From Ceratothoa steindachneri (taxonomy: Eukaryota > Arthropoda > Malacostraca > Isopoda > Cymothoidae), in contig OZ018329.1 of the NCBI GenBank assembly GCA_963969495.1, positions 146,876,502 to 146,940,501 of the forward strand: a stretch of DNA of 64,000 bases. Reading direction: 5' to 3'. The position numbers were made by a program, and so were the translations under genes. Under the pieces are notes generated by a model. That model worked only from the letters and a program-made list of their open reading frames with translations, searched no databases and was not told the DNA's origin. This document shows, piece by piece, positions 44,801 to 56,800 of this stretch (its first letter is position 1; every line of letters starts with the position of its first letter).

Positions 44801-47800
44801 CTCACTTAAATAGTAAAGTTTAATCTGATATGAAGGAGGTGGGAAAGAATATCAAATCATAGATTTTATAAAAACTGAATTAAATTCTTTAAGAAAAGAA
44901 TCCATCTAGTGCTTAGTTAAAGGATGGGGAAGCATAGTCAATGAGGATGGATACAATACCTAAATGAATTTAGTTTTTAGTATAATCAAAATTATTTTAA
45001 TTTCCTTTTAAAAAGACGACATTAATTTATTGGCAACTTAATGAAGGCGAGCTTTCTCATCGCAGATCAACTGGCTTAAAAGTACTGGCCTCTTTTAGGT
45101 CTGGTCCACGTTCCCCAATTGTTTTGGTAAATTTCCCAATTAATGCAGTTTTTACGCTGATTCTAAGTAGGGATTTATTTAGTCTTTAGGTTAGGTAATT
45201 ATTATTAAATTATCAGTTGAAATTATTAAATTTAATTTTTAATTAGTTGTTTTTAAATTATTAATAATTTTCGTTATAATAGTAATAATAATAATAACAA
45301 AATTATTATTAACTTGTTAAAGGGGGGTTGTCCCCCACTCCCGCAATTATTAAATAAAATCTTAATATTCCTCATTCGAAAGTTTAATATTAGATTCGAA
45401 TTCAAAAGGCGATTGCTAAATGTCATTAGGCCTCTAGTTTTTCTACGGCGTTCCTTAACTTCAGACATATAAGCCTCACCCCCGAACGCTATTTAAATCA
45501 ATCATATTTTCTTTAAAATTGATTAATATGAAATGTGCATATCATATTTTAATTCAGAGAAAAAAAATCACTTCAAAATGATATATAATACACTATAATA
45601 CACTTTAGTTTTGATACCAACCTTCCGAGAGTGTAAATGCCTAAACGCACCTAGTCCAAGGATACTGAATTAGTGCTAAAATGAAAGTAGAGATACCTTC
45701 TCTCACTGGCTCTAAATATCTCGACATGTTTAAAAAAATAACCCCGAAACAGTTAAAACAACTAAAATACTAACTGCATCGCTACAATATTCCTGCTGTA
45801 AACGAAAATACGTGTACGGAATGCTATACTGCTATATCTAGTGTTGCATTACCTACTAATCTTGCTCTTTATTTGCTTTTCTTTTTATTTGTTCTTCTTT
45901 TATAACCATCATTTTTTTTCCATCCCTTCTCAGGGAGAGACTGAGGGTCTATAAAAAGATTGATTCAGTAACTCTCCCCTTACCTGGCAAGCATCCGTGA
46001 GTCCTTTACCGGCGCACAGCTGAGTGTTGTCCAGAGGAACTTGCGGCTCGGAAATGTAATCCTGACGGCAGATGTCTTTAGGGACGACGCTAACGTTGGC
46101 GGCCAAAGGCACGTCTGTGCCCGTAGCTGCCCCTACCAAGAAAATGAAGGGCCCCGTGATTAGATGAGAGAGCTAAGAAGGACGAGTGTGGCTAGGGAAG
46201 GTAAAGGCGTTTTGTAGCAAAATTAAGAAGGGCAGGAAAGACGGTAGAATAGATAGGGATGCTAAGAGAGGCCAAATATTGGGGTGATTAAAACTGTAAT
46301 GCTTGTGGTGGATGGAGGTTGGATAGAAAAGCGCACCCTCTCACTTTTGATGACGGCTAGAGGTTTGCACGAGAATACGCTGAAACTATGTAGTGTAATC
46401 AATGAGAGTCGCATGAGGCGATGCCACTGACATATGCAACCGATCCTTCTTGAGGGGAAAGGGGAGGGTGGTTCAGTAAATAGAACTTTCCAAAATTATA
46501 CTTACCAAAGGAAGTGCGCCCCCAGCCAACGATGGTCATTACTTGGCGGTCGAAGTTGGTGTTTTCGAACCCAAAGGGAAGACATACCGGCCTGACGTAA
46601 TCTGTACACAAATCAAGGACTTATTTTGACGCGGAAACCCACAATTTCGCTATAAAGAGCGAGACAAACGCTTATGGGCAAAGGAATAGATTGATTCGTT
46701 TGACTTCCCCATACCCTCAGACAGAAATCGACAAACGTGGACCTCCCCAGTGGGTATAGTACTCACCCGTGAACTGAATTTCCTTTTCCAGAACCACTAG
46801 TTCTAGGTCATTGACGTGAGAGACCCTATCGTAACCAGGACTCTTCCTATCCATGATCCGAAGCGTGATGGGTTGGACTCGCTCTGAGTTGTCGGATAAA
46901 CTGTGTTCGCCCAAGCGCACGTGGGTACTGCAAATAAGAGATGGGTATGATAGGAAGAATGGGCTACTAGTAATAATTACAGAATAAGGAACGAGCAAAA
47001 CCCCTTAAATCTACTCGAAGTCAGCTCATGAAAGAAGGAAAAAGGTGGAAGACAGGTGAAGGAAAGTAATATTTATCGATTCTATTCTTAAACATATTTA
47101 TTGCAGTACTTTCGAAAACCTTCCTAGACAAGTTATTCCAATTTTGTGTTATTTTATAAAGAAAGAAATTTATGGTAAGGCCGTGTTAAATCTTTTGTTA
47201 ACAAACTTGGAACCGTTATTTTCGGGGCATCTCGGTTATCTAGCTAAAAAATTGAGTCATGATTTATATGAGTAAAGACGTTTAGTCTTTTAAAGTCTTC
47301 AATATGTTTATTATGGAATCAAGAATAGAAAAGACCAGTAAATCTCATTATAACTAGCTATAGAAAAGTGCAAGAATGTAAACTAAAGAGATATTTACAG
47401 AAACTTTACAGTAAAAACCAAATAACACATCAATCTATATTTAGTATTTCGTATGCTTAAATATGAGTGTTTTAATCCTTAAATAGATACGTGTCTAATT
47501 TATTTTTAAGAATGTTGAGTGACGTACTTTGAACTATATTTGTTAGAAGAGTATTTCAAGTTTAAGTTGTTTAAAAGTGAAAAGGTTCTCTACGATATTC
47601 ATTAGATAATGCTTCAATTTATGATCATTTGTTCGTGTAATGTTTCCAGCGCGTCCAAAAGGTAAATAAAATTTTATATAACCGCAACCATTCAGAATCT
47701 TGAAGACTTCTATCAGTTGGCCGCGAAGGGATCTATCTATCTTCAAGCAAGAGCAATTTCATTCTTTAAATCTGTGTTTATAGGCTTTGTTTAGCAATTC

Positions 47801-50800
47801 CCAAATAAGCTGTGTCGTCCTTCATTTCTTTGCTTGTAAGGCGATTTGGACACAGTTTAAAAAATTTGAAATTACTCGAAATGAATACACCAATATCATG
47901 TTCTTATGATACGTTTTCTAATCGATAACCGACTGACGTATAATCAAAGTTTCCCTTTTGAGAGCCGATGTGTATTACTTGCACTTATTAAAATTAAAAT
48001 TTACCTGCCATGAGCAAACAATTAAATAACTCATTTAGATCTTACTGTACAGCCTCTCCGTCTGAGTCGTGTTCAGTCAGCTATATGACCTCGTTTGGCA
48101 GCGTCCGCGAACTTTGCTTGGTAATCTTGAATCTAATTTTTTGTTTTAGAAAATAACAAATAATGCAAGTAAACCAAAACTGACACGTAGGCACACAGTT
48201 CGTGACTTTAGCCGAATCACTCGATTCTTCAACACAATAGGCTCTGAGCTTTAAGAAGTCTTCCAATGAGAAACTGAATTAAATGTCAATTTAAAATCAA
48301 GCTAAATAATCTATACGACTTTATAACGATCATATTTTTCGTGATATCGTGAAAAAATTCTTTAAAAAAAATCATTAAAAAGAGTGTCATTTTCTGAAAC
48401 CGTATTGGCTTTAATTATTTTTTTTTCCGAGTGATTCACGATTTTGTATCTTACAATGGACTTCAAAAGTTTGCCCACCTCCGACTATAATTTGTGGTGT
48501 CAAACTTATCCCCCTTTTGTAAAGTTAGAGTATCATTTGCTAAATTAAAGTTCTCAGGAATAATACAGACTTTCAAAGATCTGCTAAAAATTATTCGTTA
48601 TGATGTAAATTTCGGATCCCTATCATGTCTCAAATGAATTTTACCTGAACCTGATGATTTTTTCAAATTTTCATTTTTTTCCTCCCACTATATTTTACGA
48701 ACGGTTTTTTTGGATGGATTGAATAATTTTTTTTTCTCATACTTTGTATATACAAATTGACCAAGAGCAAATGGTTAAGTTCAGGAAAAATAATTATAGA
48801 ATTTTTTAAAACCAAACGAATTACTTTCTAATGAATAAACAAAATAAAAGAATAAGAGTTTATTTATAGATCGAAAAATTAGAGCGCAGAACTGTTTCTG
48901 TGGAAATTGAAAGCTTTTATTAAAGTTATTTCTAAGAGTTGATTTAGAGTTTGAAAAACAGCCATTAGAGCTGTTTTTTCGTATATTTGTAGCTTTTATC
49001 CAAGTAATTTCTAAGAGTTACCATTTCTCCTTACATTATACTTTTTATTCAATTAATCTGAGAATGAAAAAATAAATAATTATAAATACTGAAGTTCATA
49101 AAATGAGCTAAAATTGAGGCATTGCGGTTTTTTGGTAGGGTTAAAAATCCCCCAAACTGCCAAGAAAACCCCATACAAAATCCTAAATCCGACTTACTCC
49201 TTCCTGTTTCACGAGCCAATTCAAAGAATTCTACTGCAGCTTCATCGAGAAAAACAACTACCGATGTTCACTCATCAGCAGGGAATCTCGGAGCAGCAGT
49301 GGTCCCCTGAGGTACGGCGTGCAGGCCCACCGTGTGTGGACACGCCCTGGCGCCTACCAACTACTGCACCACTCCTCCACTGCCTTGTGAATTCTATCTT
49401 TTTAGGCAAAGGTTAGAGGAAGGATACCTCAATCACACACTAGGATCGAGAGTGCCTATGGGCAAGCACCAACAGACCAGTGTCTCGGCAGCGCCCTCCA
49501 GCCGAGGATGAAGCCTGGTCGTCTCGAGCCTCTCCTTCTACCAGGGTCCTTCTTCCCTCGGTCAAGATACGGGTCTGAAGACTGCACACATTCCTACCCG
49601 TTTAAACATAGTGCAGGTTTGATACCCTCAATATGAGGGCATCCGTCATCATCGACCTCGATGGACTTACCAAAGCAATTTTTTTCGTATATTAAAGAAA
49701 ACATAGATGAAAAAAAAGGAGGATTGTTTTTACGGTATAAGAAAAGAATTCAGTTAAAATAAATTTCGTGAATTTAGGCCTAGAAAATAAGTATGGATAT
49801 GTAAAAAATAGATGAGTAAATTATTAGGGAATATGTAATGGAAATATTTTAATTTTTTCAGACCAAAACCCCGTTGCTAGAGCGAGATAGACCGTAAGCC
49901 ACAGACCGAAGCTCTGTCTGCGAAGCGCAAGCTCCTCCTGTAAGGAGGAGTGGGTAAGCTGTTTATTTTGTGTCTATATAATTTGAAGGTTCGATCTGCA
50001 TGGATTTAACATTGGCGAGTATATTCTCTTTATTGAAATCAAATACATTGGGGAAAATAATCATGAACGTAACTTATCTTCCAGGGTAAACGATTCTGGA
50101 AATTTCCAATTTAGCATTTTCGCAATACATTTTGTCTCGCTTACCAAGTTCATCTCGCCATTTTTAATAGCCTCTACAGAATCTCGAATCGGTTTTTTAT
50201 CATTTACATAAAAATTGAATTTTTTGATGCACGTATTAGAAAGATCAATTTCGTAGATGCCGATCTTCTTGTTAAAGTAAATTAAGCTAAAACAATCTGC
50301 CGTCGTTCGATCTACAGGGTGGTCCAAAACTCTTGTTACCTCTACCGAAAATATATAAAAACCATCGAGGAATAATATAATAATATTAAACACATGTACT
50401 GGTTTTAGTGTATTCACTTTCATTGACACCCTTCACACATCGAGATGTGTTTGAACACCAGAATGCACAGGATCATGTGCTTATATACTTCCAATCAGCC
50501 TCTCTTCACACCTGTAAGAGCTTCTGTCAGCCATCAGAAATAAAAAATTAAAACAATATTTACAGGGGTGACATGACTTTCAGTCTTCTGAAATATCAAA
50601 CATTTGAAATAAAAAGTTAAAACAATATTTATATCCGTAACAAGACTTTCGGACCACCCTGTATTTCTAATAATTCATTGCCTTTTCACAATATGCAGAT
50701 TAGAATTTTATCGCACAAACCAAATAAGGTTTTACAAGCGTTTTATATAAAGGGTGAATATTTCCTGTCTATTTAAACGCATAATGTAGACATATATAAC

Positions 50801-53800
50801 CTAGAACTCTATTTTAATTTTAAGAAGCTACAAATCCATTGTTTTGAGAATTATAGACCAATTGGTGTTTAAAATTTGACCTAACATTTTTTAATCTCTA
50901 AAGGGATTATTATGATCTAATGTGTATTACATAACATTCGTCCAGGTTGAATTGTATATTACTATGCTACTTTGCACTAATACCTAGTTTCGTGTCATTG
51001 GCTAATTTTGAAAGTTACATAATAAATTCAGGTCAAGCTCGTTTGCAATGTTAAAAAATGACCCAAGAACAGATCCCTGAGAACACCCGCTAGTTACCGA
51101 TGTCCATGATGAAATATTTCTACTAACAACTCTGACTATTGTTTTCCATCCAGTATTTGATCTATTTTATCAGATGTCCAAGAATGTTTGTGCGTATTTT
51201 TAGCCTACGTAAATAAATGAAAACAGTTCAAACAATAGAATTGATTCTGCAAAATAGTTTCCATCCATCTCGTATATCATTTGCCAACATAATAAAAGTT
51301 TGTCTATGACTTTGGAATAAAACTTTGAGGCAAAAAACTGTTAAGTCTCTGCGAATGCGTTCTTATCAAGGGCTATTTCATTGCTAATCTGATTGTTTAA
51401 AGACAAAAATATGCGGTAAATCGAAAGAGACCTGACGGAGTATGACAAATGAGGCAATTGCTCCAAACTTAGACTTGTCGGTGTATCTCGTACTCCGCTT
51501 GAGATCTATTAATCGTGCATTTCCTTGCATAAGCACAACTCCTTCGAGGCTGAACAGTCTGGATGCTTCGAATATGTTCATCTTCAGCTATTCGCAGTTG
51601 TGAAGAGTATCCTTCATCTTTTTTTTGTCTTTAGACAGTCAGATTCATAATGAAATATTATTTGACTAAGACGCTATTGAAGAGACAATTCAAACGTTTT
51701 TGCTTCAAAGCATAAGAATTTTTATTCAAGAGACATGTAGATAAACTTATTGCGCTGGGAAAATATCTATAAAACTATTTTGTCGAATAAATTATATTGT
51801 TTGAACTGTATTTTCATTTATCCATGTAGGGTTATAAAAGAAACCAAGTTTCTTGGACACCTGGTCCAAACGCTGCCGCTTATTTCGTGAGATTTTGGCT
51901 TTATCAAGAGTTTCTTGTGTGAAACGCTTTCAACAGCCACTTTGAAGTAGATATAAACTTAAATCTACAGTTTTGCTTTGGTCAAACATTGACAGCATTT
52001 CCATAAAAGATTGAGCAAATGAGTTAAGCATGATATTTCGCGTTGAAAGCCGTGTTGTGAATCATTTATTGTTATTTACCTCCGAACTAAACAATCTCGA
52101 AGGTTCGAATCCCCTGACCAGTAATCGCGGAGGTGAATTTGTACCTTCCTCCTCATCGAAAAGGAGTAAAAGTCTATATCCGGTGAGGAGTTTTAAAAAA
52201 AAATTATCATTCTCCGACCGAGATACTCTTCCTTCTCCACATTTCTTATTTTTTTAATATTTTCCTATCTTCCTGAGATCATTTGTCGCCTATCTTCCAA
52301 ACTCAAAACTTCTTGGTGTTAGCCTACCCCTCTATTATGAGGGGGGAGAGATTGAAAATGAAAACAAAAGTCAAAGATGGCGAAAGCACACGCCAACACT
52401 CGGCATTGGGGCTTACATAGGAGGGATTCCAGGTTGCCTGACGAAGCAGTGTGCCGCGGTGACGACGTGCTTCTTCGTGATGACGGCTCCACCGCACAGA
52501 ACCTGGAAGGTCCCGTTCTCTTCCAGATAGCCCAAACCAGCCAGCCAAGGGTAGGTTCCGCGCTGCAAAAAGTAATTTTATACTTTATTTATTCATATCC
52601 TATAATTATTTAATGCATTTTATTTATTCGATTTATTCATCGCCTGCATTTGTTTTGTCGAGGATGTTAGCGACTGGCGAATGCGGTCAGGTCACAAGTC
52701 TCGACCTTGGTCATATAGGTAGGTCCCGACTGGTACTTGCAGGTCACTCGTAAACAAAGTCAACAGACATAAGTCACGTGCTTATTACCTTATAACCTTA
52801 CGACCTTCAAAACTTTCAATAATCCCTGGACTAACCTTGGGAGGACCTTGGAAAATAGATCATTCGAAAGAGAATGTAAAACAACATAAGAGGTTCAAGT
52901 TTCGTTAGAATCGGCAGAATAGTTGCGATGTTACTGACAAATAATTCATAGACTAACCTTGGGAGGACCTTGGCAATTACATCATTTGAAAGAGAATGTA
53001 AAACAACATAAGGAGTTCAAATATTTCGTTAGAATGAGCCGAATAGTTACGATGTTATTACTAAAGAACCCATTGAAAAGTAAAATGGCTACTATCCGAC
53101 TGACCGACCTACGAACTGTCATATGGCTCGCGTCCACGCGCCTAATAACAATTCGATTACTCAAGTTTAAGATTACACCACAGAAGACTCCTATGATTAC
53201 ATCGGTTACATAACAGATTTCTCATGTATACGAATGAGCCTCATCTATAATGGGAGGGGGCGAGGTTAGAGTGGGACCCCACCTTAAATTCCTTGCCGTT
53301 GACGATTCGTCGAACGAGAGCGACCCCACATTCATCCGTGGTCGGAAGAGGGACCTTACCAATCCGGGTGCTGACCGGGGGATTGGTTGGCGCCATGGAG
53401 ATACTGACGCAACAGAACTGCGTAATCCCACCACGGAACCTGGAGGAACCGAAGGGGTGGAGGGGGGGTCAGTAAAAATAGACCAAGGATTGCCTAGAAT
53501 ATTTGAGCTAGGGGAGAGGGGGGGTGGAGCCATAATGTGAAAAAGAAAACAAAAGAATTGAAAATCATGAAAGTGACAAAGATCATTAGGGAGAAGTGAT
53601 TTCTGAGTTGGCGTCCCTCGCATAGGTGCGAACAAAGCGAGTTTCCTTCGACGACGCACAACTGACACCGTAGTAGTAGTATTCCTACTCTGCTAACACA
53701 TGGAGAAACAAGTGAAGTTGATTTAGGGTTGGGGGCTGGGGTGGTGGAGGGGTAACAGAAATATGCACAAAATTCTCTCCACTCGCTAATCTTTCAGGGT

Positions 53801-56800
53801 GTGAGGGTATGAAAGATCCCTCAATAGGAAGCCTGTGTGTACTGTTACGTCTGGCACAGTTTTATCCTTCTAATTTAAAAAAGAAATTTAATTTCATATT
53901 GGACAAAATTAAATTTGATGCAAAGGAATCAATAAGTAATAATTGCAAAAAAATCCCACAAGAAAAATGGAAAGCGGAATCCAAGTATTTTCGAACTTTA
54001 TTCATTTATTCTCAAGAAATACATGGATTACGTTTTTCATTTTTCCTGTGGGATTTTTTTGCAATTATTTCTCGACGCGTTAATTTGTGAGTTTTTCATA
54101 TCCAATAAGTACTATTTAATGATTCAAAATTATAATTCATGCTGATCATATTTAGTACGACCCCAAGAAATCTTAAGAACTTCAATAACATGTTTTCATT
54201 TCTTTGCAAAATATAAATAAAAATTCTCCTTTAAAACTAAGTATATCGATAGTTTTATTAATGACATAAATTGAAGATCTATTTCTGTCATCCTTCAATT
54301 TCGAGTTCATTACATTTAATATCCTTCCCAAAATGATGAATTCCCAATCATGGAAATATCGGAAAAGGATACCTTAAATATGCTTAAAAACTTAAAATCA
54401 ACACTTTTCAAATTTCACATCCAACTATTCGAAGCACGCAGCAAATTACTATCAAAGACTCGAAGCGCCCAGCAATGTAAAACGAACGACTCAAAGCACC
54501 CAGCAATGTAAAACCAACGACTCAAAGCGCCCAGCAATGTAAAACCAACGATTCAAAGCGCCCAGCAATGTAAAACCAACTACTCAAAGCGCCCAGCAAT
54601 GTAAAACCCTCCACTCAAAGCGCACAGCAGTGTAAAACCAACGACTCGAGCTCCCAATAATTAACTACCAACGACTCGAAGCGCCCACAATTAACTATCA
54701 ACGACTCGAGTTCCCAATAATTAACTACCGACGACTCGAAGCGCCCAACAATTAACTACCAACGACTCGAAGCGCCCGCAAATTAACTATCAACAGCGAA
54801 GCGCCCAACAATTAACTACCAACGACTCGAAGCGCCCAATAATTAACTAGCAACAGCGAAGCACCCAACAATTAATTACCAACGACTCGAAGCGCCCAAC
54901 AATTAACTGCCAACGACTCGAAGCGTCAATCAATTTATTACCAAAGAATGGCACTCTATGATTAAGGCATATTCATTTACATAAACTTGATAAATAGTTT
55001 TTTGTAAATTCATTAAATATATAGAAAAAAGTTTTAAATAATAATTAATTAAAGTGATAAAACAATTTTGACAGTCCCTTCATGATTTTCAGGAAAAGTT
55101 GAACACTTTGGAGGTGATATATTTAGTTTTAAGATTTAAAAATAGTAAATTGCAAAGATTTTAAATATATAATTATCACAGTTTTTACCTTTGATGTAAA
55201 TACACATTTATAAAAAAGTTAATATTTATTTATATAGAATTGTATAGAAAAGTGTAACTAAGAAATCTTGTGGTACACCAAACTGAAAAGACGCATTAAC
55301 AATGAAATATAAGTAGATGGTTTCAAGGTGGTACCTACCTAATATTTAGTAGAATGATTTTGATGTGCAAAATATCATCTTGATAGATGTGCAACCTCTG
55401 ATATTTTATAAAATTTTACAAATTACGAACCTAATTTCGTTTTTATGTCCAATTTACTGGATTTATTGGAGTATGTTAATGCTGGTTATTGATTCGACAA
55501 CCAGTCAATAATAATTATTCCCATTAATTATCCTACCTCGGTCTGGAATTCGGTGTGCTATTCTGTCCTTTCTAAGTACTAGTAGTTTGGCCTAGTTCAA
55601 GAGTCCTGGCCTAGTTCAAGGGTCCGGGTTTTCGTCTATAGTTGGAGGTTGTGTTTTAGTGTACGGATCTCCGTCCTCTTGTTTTAGTTTGTATTCGGGA
55701 ATTTGGGGGTTTGGACTCCTATTTTATGGAACTCGTTCGATTAGGTTTCGATTTAGTCTCGACATAGTTTCGATTTGGGTTCAGATACTCCCTCCGACCT
55801 TGTTCCGGAATTTTCGTGAAGTTGGTCTAGAACCTGATAATTCCCTGTCCCTGGCCCGGGTTTAGTGGTTTATTTGTGTAACAGCTTCGGGTCCTTATTG
55901 CCCTCTAACCTCGTTAGATTTGAAAGACCATTAAACATTTTTTTGTAATCTATCAATTTTTTTCATTCGTTTTTCTTTGGATTTTGATAACTAACCGTTT
56001 TGTAAATTTTAATTAGTTTGATAAACTAGCATGAGTAGTTTCTCCTTATTACTCAGCTCTTCACCCAAATTCTCCACGATTTGAAAAAATACTCTGAAGG
56101 TGTATTGACTCAAGGGGTAGAATTTATTATCCCCTTCAAATGCTTTCGAACTCGATGAATATAATACCACCTTTTCCCAGAGTTAAATCGAAAAGTTTTG
56201 AAAAAAGAATGTGTAAAAAGGTGATTAATCCATTTAAATTCTGAATAGAAAGAACTGAAGTAAAATATCTGCTCCAGGGCGATTAGAATATACAATTATT
56301 TGGTGTCGAAATAGCGCCCCGGCCAGAGCTCCATCAGTGACTCACAAAGGAACTTCAAACACCATCTCTCGCCTCTCTCAATGAGAGATAGAAACCTACT
56401 CCAGTAATTGTCTCCAGGTCGATTATATTCTCGAGATTGACACAATGAAACAAAAGATAATACACTGAAGATTAAAATGAAATATATTCCACGGATTTTA
56501 TATACAGTTAAGTATATGGAAAGTATTTCTGTCAAATTGACGCACATATTCTTGTCATTGTCAAGGATCTAAGGGGAGGAAATTAAGTTGATGTGTAACA
56601 CTGCTTAAATGGATTTTCTACCAATTAGGATTGTTTTTTTTATGTTAGTTATTAGGAAATACTTTGTATACAATTTTATAAGCAAAAAAAGTGGGGAATT
56701 TTCTCCTTACCCACACATGCGACTTTTGAGAAATGCGTGCCCTTCAGCAGTTGTGAAACCCCCACGATATTTGATGAAGTCCAGAAGCTCTGCACAGTCA

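Larger units (their letters stand above)
38804..45983 (-). other. Last protease intron (7.2 kb)
   Basis: Phase 0 intron splitting the DACQ/GDSGGP motif. From right to left it holds AT-rich DNA, a mariner remnant (44480-44985), satellite B, a GC-richer block at 41960-42960, satellite F and a short triple repeat. Open frames at 39359-39897 are unrecognised. Confidence 0.9.
46928..52416 (-). other. Protease intron (5.5 kb) with mobile-element debris
   Basis: Holds CR1 fragments (47543-47960 and 50935-51350), a mariner-type MITE (50313-50663), AT-rich DNA at 48000-49100 and a GC-richer 500-bp patch at about 49190-49660 with no recognisable product. 51390-52400 shows nothing I can assign. Confidence 0.85.
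53440..56710 (-). other. Protease intron within the clip domain (3.3 kb)
   Basis: Phase 2 intron splitting the Gly codon after the fourth clip Cys. It contains the 31-bp satellite D, a long hairpin at 53938-54069 and AT-rich DNA, with no recognised gene. 55500-55930 is GC-richer but not coding by any sign I can see. Confidence 0.85.

Noticed and set aside
52100..52120. GGTTCGAATCC, a tRNA box B-like sequence
   Set aside because: No matching box A or cloverleaf stems found around it; at most a decayed SINE.
52324..52613. Open frames on both strands across the His exon
   Set aside because: They are shadows of the true frame, which codes TAAHC and has proper splice borders.
53222..53668. 148-aa minus-strand frame overlapping the activation-site exon
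   Set aside because: It is in a different frame from the exon that joins in phase with both neighbours; its product is low-complexity Pro/Ser-rich with no domain.
56296..56547. Minus-strand frame with a signal-peptide-like hydrophobic start, considered as first exon of the protease
   Set aside because: It lies downstream of the clip exon (56711-56819) in the direction of transcription, so it cannot supply the N-terminus; no convincing donor site follows the hydrophobic part.
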